From an uncultured Clostridium sp. (GTDB lineage: Bacteria > Bacillota > Clostridia > TANB77 > CAG-508), in the NCBI GenBank assembly GCA_900556865.1, contig USQS01000064.1, positions 1-5,339 on the forward strand: 5,339 nt of DNA, read 5' to 3'. The position numbers and the translations under genes are program-made. Position 1 is the first letter of the stretch, and every line of letters begins with the position of its first letter. This document shows positions 1 through 5,339 of this stretch, one piece after another. The notes under the pieces were generated by a model. That model ran no database searches. It saw only the letters and a program-made list of their open reading frames with translations, and was not told the origin of the DNA.

Positions 1-42
1 TAAATTCAATTCTAAAAAATTTTGAAAATAATTATTTTTCAT
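1..42 (-). CDS. Possible first codons of an unidentified leftward gene (partial)
   Basis: An ATG read on the minus strand at 42-40 opens a frame of 14 codons (MKNNYFQNFLELNL) that runs off the window without a stop. It lies about 60 nt beyond the predicted start of the leftward transcript, where a first gene would be expected. Against it, no Shine-Dalgarno sequence precedes the ATG: the bases just upstream are T-rich with a small TAGCT/AGCTA inverted repeat. The true start may lie beyond the window. The peptide is too short to identify. Confidence 0.2.
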   Translation of the reverse strand, partial: MKNNYFQNFLELNL

Positions 43-108
43 AAAAATAGCTAAAGCTAGTATAAATTTAAATATTATACCAACTTTTAATTTGTTATAA
101 CATTTAAT

Positions 109-137
109 ATTATACATGCTTTTAGCCTATTTGTCAA
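109..137 (-). promoter_or_regulatory. Leftward sigma-A promoter, perfect consensus hexamers
   Basis: Read on the minus strand, TTGACA (137-132) is followed after exactly 17 bases by TATAAT (114-109), which matches consensus at all twelve positions. Transcription would start near position 102 and run leftward out of the window. The promoter lies directly beside a tandem array of Spo0A boxes on its upstream side. That geometry suggests regulation at entry into sporulation or stationary phase. The gene served is not visible. Confidence 0.75.
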
Positions 138-146
138 CGAAAACTT

Positions 147-173
147 TTTGACTTTTTTCGACACAATTCGACA
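147..173 (-). promoter_or_regulatory. Tandem Spo0A (0A) boxes
   Basis: Two perfect 0A boxes, TGTCGAA on the minus strand, lie at 173-167 and 163-157, with starts exactly 10 bp apart. A third, weaker repeat in the same phase (AGTCAAA, 5 of 7) lies at 153-147. Known Spo0A dimers bind tandem boxes about one helical turn apart. Relative to the leftward start near 102, the boxes sit at about -45 to -71, just upstream of the -35. Spo0A-activated promoters such as spoIIG carry boxes close to and upstream of the -35. Whether Spo0A activates or represses here cannot be told from sequence. An effect on the rightward promoter is possible, but the boxes lie about 100 bp upstream of its -35. Confidence 0.7.
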
Positions 174-272
174 AACAATAAGAAACTGGAAAATAATTCA
201 ATCTCAAATCACAGTTTTATTTGATGAAAGATATACTAAACATTTTATTACCTAAAAATTAATCCCATAAAC

Positions 273-301
273 TTGACAGAAACATTAAAAAATTATATAG
301 T
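273..301 (+). promoter_or_regulatory. Sigma-A promoter of the envelope operon
   Basis: TTGACA (273-278) is followed by a 17-base spacer and TATAGT (296-301), a perfect -35 and a five-of-six -10. Initiation would fall near 308 and give a leader of about 85 nt before the ATG at 393. No other promoter of this quality lies between here and the PBP gene, so it probably serves both genes of the operon. Confidence 0.75.
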
Positions 302-327
302 AATATTATATTTAAAAGAGGATTTTA

Positions 328-359
328 AGGTTGAAAAATAATTACAATTTTTTCAACCT
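328..359 (+). promoter_or_regulatory. Leader hairpin in the operon 5' UTR
   Basis: A perfect 11-bp inverted repeat (AGGTTGAAAAA at 328-338, TTTTTCAACCT at 349-359) encloses a 10-nt loop. It starts about 20 nt after the predicted transcription start and ends 13 nt before the ribosome site. No run of T follows, so it is not an ordinary intrinsic terminator. It could stabilise the 5' end of the message or affect translation. A second ACCT at 367-370 could compete for pairing with AGGT at 328-331. It fits no riboswitch class I know. Confidence 0.5.
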
Positions 360-372
360 GGTTTATACCTCG

Positions 373-387
373 AGAAAGGAATGTGAT
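373..387 (+). promoter_or_regulatory. Extended Shine-Dalgarno of the first operon gene
   Basis: AGAAAGGA (373-380) and GTGAT (383-387) match both halves of the complement of the 16S rRNA 3' end (AGAAAGGAGGTGAT), with AT in place of the central G. The AGGA core is 12 nt from the ATG at 393, which is long, but the GTGAT part is only 5 nt away. This supports 393 as the start. An ATG at 381 is followed at once by TGA and is not a usable start. Confidence 0.6.
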
Positions 388-392
388 AAAAA

Positions 393-1388
393 ATGAAAAA
401 AACATTTAAAATTATATCAATTTTTATAATTTTAACAATTATTTTTTGCTTAAATACCATAAGCAAAGCAGAGGATATTGAAAAACCTAATACCACAAAA
501 AATTTATTTTCTACAACAAAAGCAGACCTGCCTGTTGAAAATGGAGTTGATGGAGACGCATTTATTCTATGTTCTAAAAAAGTTACAATTAATTCTGAAA
601 TTACAGGAAACCTATTTGTCATAGCTCAAAATGTTGAAATAACAGATGATGCTATAATAGATGGAAGTGTATTTTTACTTGCAGATAATTTTACATTTTC
701 TGGCAAAGTTGTTAAAAATATATTTGCATTATCTAACAATACAACAATTAATGAAACTGCAAACATTGGACTTGACCTATTTTTAACTTCTGGTAGTGAA
801 GTTTCAATTCCAGAAAATGTAGTTAATGGTCAAACACATATTTCAACACCTAGTACAGAGCAAGAAAAAATTGAACAAAAAGAAAAGGAAAGTTCTTCAT
901 TTTTAGATTGGGTATCTTCTACCGTAGGATATGTACTTTTCGCTTTAGTAATTTTCTTAATTGTTAAATATAAATTTCCAACTTACATTAAAAATAATGA
1001 AATATTTTCAAAAAATATCTTCAAATGCTTACTTTATGGAATTTTATGCTTAATTATAATACCAGCTTTAAGTATAATTCTTTTATTACTAGGAGTAACT
1101 AGCAAAATTGGAATAATATTAATTGCACTTTACACAATTTTATTATTTATATGCCCTGCACTTATGCTAATAACAATAACTTGTGTTTATGCAAATAATG
1201 CTAAAGAAACACCAAAATTTTCTAAAGAAAAATTACAAATATCACTTTTAATATTGTTTACTATTGTATATCAATTGTTAAAATTAATACCAGTATTTGG
1301 TCCCGCTTTTGCCTTTGTTATGGCAGTATTTGGACTTGGAACTTTAGCAAAATCTATAATGTTAATAGATGTAAAAAAGGAGAATTAA
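393..1388 (+). CDS. Exported bactofilin-like repeat protein with four-helix membrane domain
   Basis: This 331-residue protein begins with a Sec-type signal peptide (about 1-26: Lys start, hydrophobic core, likely cleavage after SKA). Residues about 54-148 form five to six units of some 18-20 residues with the pattern G-[DNS]-x-F-hydrophobic, for example GDAFILC, GNLFVIA and GSVFLLA, then KNIFALS and LDLFLTS. This spacing is that of the short beta-helix turns of bactofilins and other polymer-forming cytoskeletal proteins. A Glu/Lys-rich linker (155-168) leads to hydrophobic segments near 176-194, 210-233, 237-266 and 284-316. The beta repeats should therefore be outside the membrane, unlike classical cytoplasmic bactofilins. 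The gene lies 17 nt upstream of a PBP gene under the promoter at 273-301, so a role in cell-wall or envelope organisation is likely but inferred. The exact function is unknown. The gene call is firm and the fold assignment moderate. Confidence 0.8.
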   Translation: MKKTFKIISIFIILTIIFCLNTISKAEDIEKPNTTKNLFSTTKADLPVENGVDGDAFILCSKKVTINSEITGNLFVIAQNVEITDDAIIDGSVFLLADNFTFSGKVVKNIFALSNNTTINETANIGLDLFLTSGSEVSIPENVVNGQTHISTPSTEQEKIEQKEKESSSFLDWVSSTVGYVLFALVIFLIVKYKFPTYIKNNEIFSKNIFKCLLYGILCLIIIPALSIILLLLGVTSKIGIILIALYTILLFICPALMLITITCVYANNAKETPKFSKEKLQISLLILFTIVYQLLKLIPVFGPAFAFVMAVFGLGTLAKSIMLIDVKKEN

Positions 1389-1405
1389 TCTAAAGAGGTT
1401 TATTA

Positions 1406-3787
1406 ATGAAAGAAAAAAAAGATGAAAAAATAAAATCAAAAAACAAAAAAAACAAAAAGAAATCTCCACTTGTAAAATTTTTTATAATTATATTTATAAT
1501 TTTATTGTTACTTATAATAGCATTTTTAGTTTTTAAATTAAATGAATTTACAAAACTAGCAAAAGAAATGTTTAATAATGCACCATCTACAGTTTATGAC
1601 ACCAACAATTCTGTTATTGCACAAATTGGAACTGAAAGAAATCGTAATAATATAAAATACTCTTCCATTCCAGAAAATTTGGTAAATGCTTATGTTTCCA
1701 TTGAAGACCAACGCTTTTTTTCTCATCATGGTGTTGATATAAAAAGAACAGGAGCAGCAATAGTTTCTTATATAATAAAGCGTGGTTCTTCTTCTTTTGG
1801 TGGAAGTACTATAACACAACAATTAGCAAAGAATTTAACGGGTGACGATTCTTCTTCTATAGTTAGAAAAGTAAAGGAATGGGGCTATTCCATAGCCCTA
1901 GAACTTGCTTTTTCAAAAGAAGAAATTTTAGAAGCATATTTAAATATTATATATACAGGTCCAAATTTATATGGAGTTCAAAATGCAGCAAAATACTATT
2001 TTAATAAAGATGTTTCTGAACTAAGCCTAGCAGAATGTGCTTTTCTTTCTGGTTTAACACATTCCCCAAATACTTATAATCCATTTAGTAATAGTGATAA
2101 AACAGAAAAAATTACCAAAAGAACTAAAACCGTTTTAAATAAAATGCTAGAACTAAAGTACATTTCCCAAGAGCAATTTAATGCGGCAATTGTTGAAGTT
2201 GAAAATGGTTTAAAATTCAGCAAAGGCGAAATTCAGACGAATTCTAATATATATTCATATAATTCTGACGCTATCATAAATGAAATAATTGTTGACTTTT
2301 CAAACAAAAAACATATTTCTCAAACCTTTGCTACTAATTATTTTTACTTGTCGGGTTCTAAAGTATATAGCACCCAAAACTCAAGTATCCAAGCAGATTT
2401 AGAAAATGAAAGCAAAAATAAAAAGTACATTTTAAAATCTGAAAATAGTGACCAAACTTCACAAACTGCAATGGTTATTATTGACCATTCTACAGGTCAT
2501 GTTTTGGGGTCAATTGGTGGACTTGGCGAAAAAACAACCTCTAGAAGTTTTAATAGAGTAACACAGATGAAAAGACAAACAGGCTCTGCTATGAAACCTA
2601 TTGCTGTACTTGCACCTGCAATCAGTAAAAAAATTATAACAAATGTTAGCGTATATGCAGATGTACCAACTACTTTTACAGATTATAATGGAGAAAGCTA
2701 TTCCCCAACTGATTATGATGATTATAAAGGCTCAATTACTTTAAGACAGGCTGTTGAATCTTCTCAAAATATACCTTTTGTTAAAATAATGGAGCAATTA
2801 ACTCCAGAAGTTTCTATAAAATATTTAAAAAAGATGGGAATTACAACCTTAAATGAAAAAGATAAAAATCTATCTTTAGCTTTAGGCGGCTTAGATATTG
2901 GTATTTCCCCTCTAGAATTTGCCGGAGCATATGCATGTATCGCAAATGATGGTGTTTATATAGAACCAACTTTTTATACAAAAATCACATCAAACTCAAA
3001 CCAAGTTATTTTGAAATCTAAGCAAAAAACTAGAAGAGTTTTTTCAAAAGATGTTGCATATATTTTAAAAGAACTTTTAACTGAACCTGTAAAAGGTGCA
3101 AATGGTACTGCAACTTATTGTGCTATTTCTGGCATAGATGTTGCTGCTAAAACTGGTACTACTAATGATAATTATGATAGATGGCTTTGTGGCTTTACAC
3201 CTTATTATACTGCTGTTTGTTGGTATGGGTTTGATATAAATGAATCTATACATTTTAATGGTAAAAATCCTGCTGGAATTTTTTGGTCAAGTGTTATGAA
3301 AAAAATACATTCTGGCTTATCTAAAGCTAGTTTTCAAAAAACTAATGGAGTTGTAACTGCAACTATTTGTAGAGATTCTGGAAAAGTTGCAAATTCAAAT
3401 TGCCCCAATACGTTTACAGAATTTTTCTTAAAAGGCACTATTCCAACAATTTGCACACAGCATTCTTCTACTAATAAGCAAACAAATACAACCAAAAACA
3501 CAAATACTCCAAAAAATGAAACCAGCACAAATAATCAAAATAAACAGGAAAATAGCTATGAAGAAAATACCACTATACAAAATGAAAAAACGCCACCTAT
3601 AGAAAACAAAAATACAACTTCTGAAAATACTTCCGTAGAAAATAAAACCACACATTCTACTAATTCTATAGAAAATACTATTACAAATACTACCAGAACC
3701 AACACAACACCATCAAACACAGAAAACTCAAACTCTTCTTCCCAAAATAATTTTAGTTCTGAAAACACAATAGATAATGGTTTTTAA
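1406..3787 (+). CDS. ponA: Class A penicillin-binding protein (PBP1A type), bifunctional peptidoglycan synthase
   Basis: This 793-residue protein polymerises lipid II glycan strands and cross-links their stem peptides outside the membrane. A Lys-rich cytoplasmic start (1-22) precedes one transmembrane helix (about 23-44). The GT51 glycosyltransferase domain shows EDQRFF (100-105, catalytic Glu100), GGSTITQQLAKN (132-143), RKVKE (154-158), EILEAYLNIIY (173-183) and LSLAECAFLSG (206-216). The transpeptidase domain (about 350-640) has SAMK (Ser394 nucleophile, Lys397), SQN (453-455) and KTGTT (582-586). All key residues are present. Near 647-685 is a Cys-containing end module (Cys655, Cys666, Cys683) of the sort seen at the C terminus of Firmicute PBP1 proteins. 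Residues about 686-793 are low-complexity Asn/Thr/Ser/Glu with recurring ENT, probably a flexible or wall-embedded tail. AAAGAGGT at 1392-1399, 6 nt before the ATG, sets the start. It is probably co-transcribed with the bactofilin-like gene. The symbol denotes the family; strict orthology is not shown. Confidence 0.96.
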   Translation: MKEKKDEKIKSKNKKNKKKSPLVKFFIIIFIILLLLIIAFLVFKLNEFTKLAKEMFNNAPSTVYDTNNSVIAQIGTERNRNNIKYSSIPENLVNAYVSIEDQRFFSHHGVDIKRTGAAIVSYIIKRGSSSFGGSTITQQLAKNLTGDDSSSIVRKVKEWGYSIALELAFSKEEILEAYLNIIYTGPNLYGVQNAAKYYFNKDVSELSLAECAFLSGLTHSPNTYNPFSNSDKTEKITKRTKTVLNKMLELKYISQEQFNAAIVEVENGLKFSKGEIQTNSNIYSYNSDAIINEIIVDFSNKKHISQTFATNYFYLSGSKVYSTQNSSIQADLENESKNKKYILKSENSDQTSQTAMVIIDHSTGHVLGSIGGLGEKTTSRSFNRVTQMKRQTGSAMKPIAVLAPAISKKIITNVSVYADVPTTFTDYNGESYSPTDYDDYKGSITLRQAVESSQNIPFVKIMEQLTPEVSIKYLKKMGITTLNEKDKNLSLALGGLDIGISPLEFAGAYACIANDGVYIEPTFYTKITSNSNQVILKSKQKTRRVFSKDVAYILKELLTEPVKGANGTATYCAISGIDVAAKTGTTNDNYDRWLCGFTPYYTAVCWYGFDINESIHFNGKNPAGIFWSSVMKKIHSGLSKASFQKTNGVVTATICRDSGKVANSNCPNTFTEFFLKGTIPTICTQHSSTNKQTNTTKNTNTPKNETSTNNQNKQENSYEENTTIQNEKTPPIENKNTTSENTSVENKTTHSTNSIENTITNTTRTNTTPSNTENSNSSSQNNFSSENTIDNGF

Positions 3788-3806
3788 ACAAAAACCATTA
3801 TCTATT
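3769..3806. terminator. Probable bidirectional terminator hairpin
   Basis: A perfect 17-bp inverted repeat (3769-3785 pairing with 3790-3806) encloses a 4-nt loop (AAAC). The left arm codes for the last PBP residues, and the PBP stop codon (3785-3787) lies at the arm/loop junction. The minus-strand stop at 3808-3806 touches the other arm, so the hairpin sits exactly between convergent reading frames. The T-run after the stem is poor on both sides (TATTTAAG rightward, TGTGTTTTC leftward). Termination may therefore be partial, or the stem may mainly protect the message 3' end. Confidence 0.65.
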
Positions 3807-3994
3807 TAAGTTAAAGTTTGCTCTTCTTGTCTAATTGGTTGGTAATATATACTTCCAATACAAACCATCTCTATATGGCCTAATAAACTATCAGCTCCTA
3901 CATATCCTAAATTCAATCTTTTATATTTTATATTTTTGGTATATAAATTGTTAATCTGCCCCAAAAGTAATTTTTTAATAATATGATGTATATT
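3806..3994 (-). pseudogene. Unrecognised 62-codon minus-strand frame, possible gene remnant
   Basis: From just after a TAG at 3997-3995, a minus-strand frame stays open for 62 codons and ends with TAA at 3808-3806. The text looks protein-like, with a mixed composition rather than Lys/Asn/Ile alone: for example LNLGYVGADSLLGHIEMVC and then YYQPIRQEEQTLT at the end. There is no ATG near the beginning. The only plausible start is a TTG at 3961-3959 with no ribosome site, and the open frame overlaps the Nudix end by 20 nt. Its stop abuts the terminator hairpin, as a real gene end would. I do not recognise the family. It may be the C-terminal remnant of a gene lost by deletion, or a chance open frame. 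Confidence 0.35.
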
Positions 3995-4443
3995 CTAAAC
4001 CATTTTTCAAATCATTCATCATGTCTTGATGTTGCTTATTGAACATCTTTGGTGTTTTATTTATATCAAAAAACTTTAATTCTTTAGTCTCATCTTTATC
4101 ATATAAACCATTTCCTTCGTTTTTAATATCACATTCAAAAAACGCCAAAATAGTTTGTGCTTCATCACCGGTTTGGATATTTATCCATATACTTACTATA
4201 TATTCCGATTAATTTCTTTACATTTATGTCTATACCAGTTTCTTCTCTTACCTCTCTCACAACAGCCTCATCATATGATTCTCCAATTTCAAGTGCTCCA
4301 CCAGGGAATCCCCAACCTCTATTATCCCCTCTATTTTGAAGTAATATTTCTCCTTTAGAATTCCTAATGCATGCAGCTGAAAAATTCAAAAAAATACATT
4401 CATGTCCAACTTTCTCTCTAATAAACTTTATATAATCTTTCAT
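3975..4443 (-). pseudogene. Nudix hydrolase, split by a one-base frameshift
   Basis: The first frame (4443 down to the stop at 4167-4165) begins MKDYIKFIREKVGHE and carries a complete Nudix box: Gly49, Glu55, REVREETG at 63-70 and Ile71. Nudix enzymes hydrolyse nucleoside diphosphates linked to another moiety, with metal held by the REXXEE glutamates. The frame reads on to YPN, then CGG TGA. Dropping one C at 4170/4171 gives YPN-GDEAQTILAFFEC and continues for 64 residues to TAA at 3977-3975. The joined product is 155 residues, the usual length, and YPNGD is what I expect in this subfamily. Without the repair the protein is 92 residues and lacks the last strands and helix. AAGGAG at 4454-4449 and a strong promoter precede it. 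The gene otherwise looks intact, so the lesion is recent, a sequence error, or (least likely) recoded. The substrate cannot be told. Confidence 0.85.
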
Positions 4444-4466
4444 TTTTTCTCCTTCACATTATTTGT

Positions 4467-4496
4467 ATTATATATTACTATCCCATAAGATGTCAA
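4467..4496 (-). promoter_or_regulatory. Sigma-A promoter of the Nudix gene
   Basis: On the minus strand TTGACA (4496-4491) is followed after 18 bases by TATAAT (4472-4467), with both hexamers perfect. The start would be near 4460, leaving a leader of under 20 nt before the ATG at 4443, with AAGGAG in between. The hexamers show no decay, although the coding frame is broken. Confidence 0.75.
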
Positions 4497-4596
4497 TTTA
4501 ATTTCTAAAATTATATATAAAATATTTAAATTTCCTCCATAAAATCAACTGTAATATTTTTTTCATTTTTCCATAAGTATATAAAGAGGTGTCCAA

Positions 4597-5339
4597 ATGA
4601 AAAAAATAAATATCTTTGTAATTAAAATTAAAAAAAATTTTATTTCAATCATAGTTTTGCTTTTTACAGCTTGTTTAGTTGTATTTTCTTCCTCCAACCT
4701 GCAAGCTGCTAAATCTGGCTTAAAACTATGGGCTAATTCGGTAGTGCCTTCCCTGTTTCCTTTTTTTATAGCAACAGAGCTGCTATCTAAAACAAACATT
4801 CCAAAATTTTTTGGGAAAATTTTTAATAAAATTATGAAACCTCTTTTCAATATATCTGGAGAAGGAAGTTTTGCTTTAATTATGGGGCTAATTAGTGGAT
4901 ACCCAGTAGGTGCAAAATTGTGCGTTAATTTTAGAAAAAATAATATTTGTACAAAAGAAGAATGTGAAAGATTATTAGCATTTACAAATAACTCCGGTCC
5001 ACTTTTTATATTGGGTGTTGTAGGTGTGAGTTTATTTGGTAGTTTCTTAACTGGACTTGTTCTATTGTTTACTCATATTCTAGCATGCTTAACAGTTGGT
5101 TTTATATTTAGATTTTGGAATAAAAACAATAAACCTAAAATAATATATAATACATCTGAATTTGAAAATAAATTACAACCAATTTCTGTTTCAACATTAG
5201 GAGAAAATCTCGCTAGTGCTATATCTTCTGCCACTTCTACGATTTTTATGATTGGTGGGTTTGTTGTTTTATTTTCAGTTATAATATCAATTTTTAATGT
5301 TAGTGGAATAACAAATATGGTAAATATGTTATTTAGACC
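4597..5339 (+). CDS. ylbJ: Sporulation integral membrane protein YlbJ/SpoVV (5' part, cut by window end)
   Basis: The first 247 codons of a protein of about 400 residues are present and still open at the window end. Hallmarks are SGYPVGAK (100-107) and TNNSGPLFI (130-138), embedded in several hydrophobic segments (about 15-31, 49-62, 92-100, 134-172 and 214-234). These motifs belong to the YlbJ branch of the nucleoside-recognition/Gate family. In Bacillus subtilis the protein (SpoVV) is made in the mother cell under sigma-E and moves dipicolinic acid across the outer forespore membrane for spore heat resistance. That role is carried over by family and is not shown here. AGAGGTG at 4585-4591, 5 nt before the ATG, sets the start. 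No sigma-A promoter is visible upstream, which fits a sporulation sigma factor. The gene is divergent from the Nudix gene, so it probably begins its own transcript. Confidence 0.93.
   Translation, partial: MKKINIFVIKIKKNFISIIVLLFTACLVVFSSSNLQAAKSGLKLWANSVVPSLFPFFIATELLSKTNIPKFFGKIFNKIMKPLFNISGEGSFALIMGLISGYPVGAKLCVNFRKNNICTKEECERLLAFTNNSGPLFILGVVGVSLFGSFLTGLVLLFTHILACLTVGFIFRFWNKNNKPKIIYNTSEFENKLQPISVSTLGENLASAISSATSTIFMIGGFVVLFSVIISIFNVSGITNMVNMLFR

Larger units (their letters stand above)
43..392. other. Divergent intergenic region
   Basis: This stretch has no convincing gene on either strand. It holds a leftward promoter with Spo0A boxes (109-173) and a rightward promoter with its leader (273-392). 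Between them, 174-272 shows nothing I can name beyond a weak 6-bp inverted repeat (AAACTG at 183-188, CAGTTT at 212-217). The left part contains two copies of a near-identical stretch, ATTTAAATATTATAC at 66-80 and ATTTAATATTATAC at 102-115. Only the second has a -35 hexamer at the right distance. Confidence 0.6.

Noticed and set aside
74..79. Second leftward TATAAT upstream of the possible partial gene
   Set aside because: No -35-like hexamer lies at the proper distance. The match comes from a repeated AT-rich stretch.
438..455. Possible lipobox around Cys19 in the first operon gene
   Set aside because: The residue before Cys is Phe, which does not fit a lipoprotein signal. The SKA site at 24-26 suits ordinary signal peptidase better.
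353..622. 89-codon minus-strand open frame over the leader and start of the first operon gene
   Set aside because: It overlaps a well-supported gene and the leader hairpin. It has no recognisable domain, and its composition reflects the opposite strand.
1556..1822. Minus-strand open frame inside the PBP transglycosylase coding region
   Set aside because: It lies opposite invariant GT51 motifs, so the plus strand is clearly the coding one.
3334..3768. Three overlapping minus-strand open frames opposite the PBP C-terminal region
   Set aside because: The A-rich repetitive tail gives few stop codons on the other strand. The peptides are Phe/Val/Ile-rich artefacts.
4155..4358. Two plus-strand open frames opposite the Nudix gene
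   Set aside because: They are antisense to the Nudix box and lack ribosome sites.
4531..4538. GGAGGAAA on the minus strand, resembling a strong ribosome site
   Set aside because: No start codon lies at a workable distance. The Nudix gene has its own site much nearer, at 4454-4449.
4572..4579. CATAAGTA as the sigma-E -10 for ylbJ, with TAATATTT at 4552-4559
   Set aside because: Only four of eight positions match. The spacer is 12 bases, and the start would fall inside the ribosome site.
4563..4850. 95-codon minus-strand frame opposite the start of ylbJ
   Set aside because: The plus strand carries the YlbJ motifs and a good ribosome site. This frame has no domain or start signal.

Overview
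The window is very AT-rich (roughly three-quarters A+T by eye) and reads as a chromosomal segment of an endospore-forming, low-GC Gram-positive bacterium, most likely a clostridium or relative. The signs are strong AGAGG-type ribosome sites, sigma-A promoters close to consensus, two perfect Spo0A boxes, and a ylbJ/spoVV sporulation gene. I cannot name the species.

Left edge (1-392): a divergent regulatory region. A leftward promoter with perfect consensus hexamers (positions 137-109) has two perfect 0A boxes one helical turn apart just behind its -35, plus a weaker third box in phase. It fires out of the window towards a gene that is not visible, except perhaps for its first codons. A rightward sigma-A promoter (273-301) drives the main operon through a leader of about 85 nt. 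The leader holds a perfect 11-bp hairpin and an unusually long Shine-Dalgarno match.

Centre (393-3787): a two-gene envelope operon with a 17-nt gap. The first gene encodes an exported protein with about five short beta-type repeats resembling the bactofilin/polymer-forming fold, followed by a four-helix membrane domain. The second is a complete class A penicillin-binding protein (PBP1A/PonA type) with all visible transglycosylase and transpeptidase motifs and a long Asn/Thr/Ser-rich tail. The operon ends in a perfect 17-bp hairpin that overlaps the PBP stop codon.

Right of centre (3806-4443, minus strand): a Nudix hydrolase gene with its own promoter and ribosome site. One extra base just after the Nudix box puts a stop in frame, so the product is split between two frames. 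Downstream of it, in the third frame, is a 62-codon open stretch that I do not recognise. It looks like the tail of a broken gene, and its stop codon touches the shared hairpin.

Right edge (4597-5339): the first 247 codons of ylbJ/spoVV, a sporulation membrane transporter, cut by the window end. Cell-wall synthesis and sporulation are the common themes. Nothing here is clearly a new multi-gene system. The points most worth checking are the 0A-box promoter, the bactofilin-like/PBP pairing and the Nudix frameshift.
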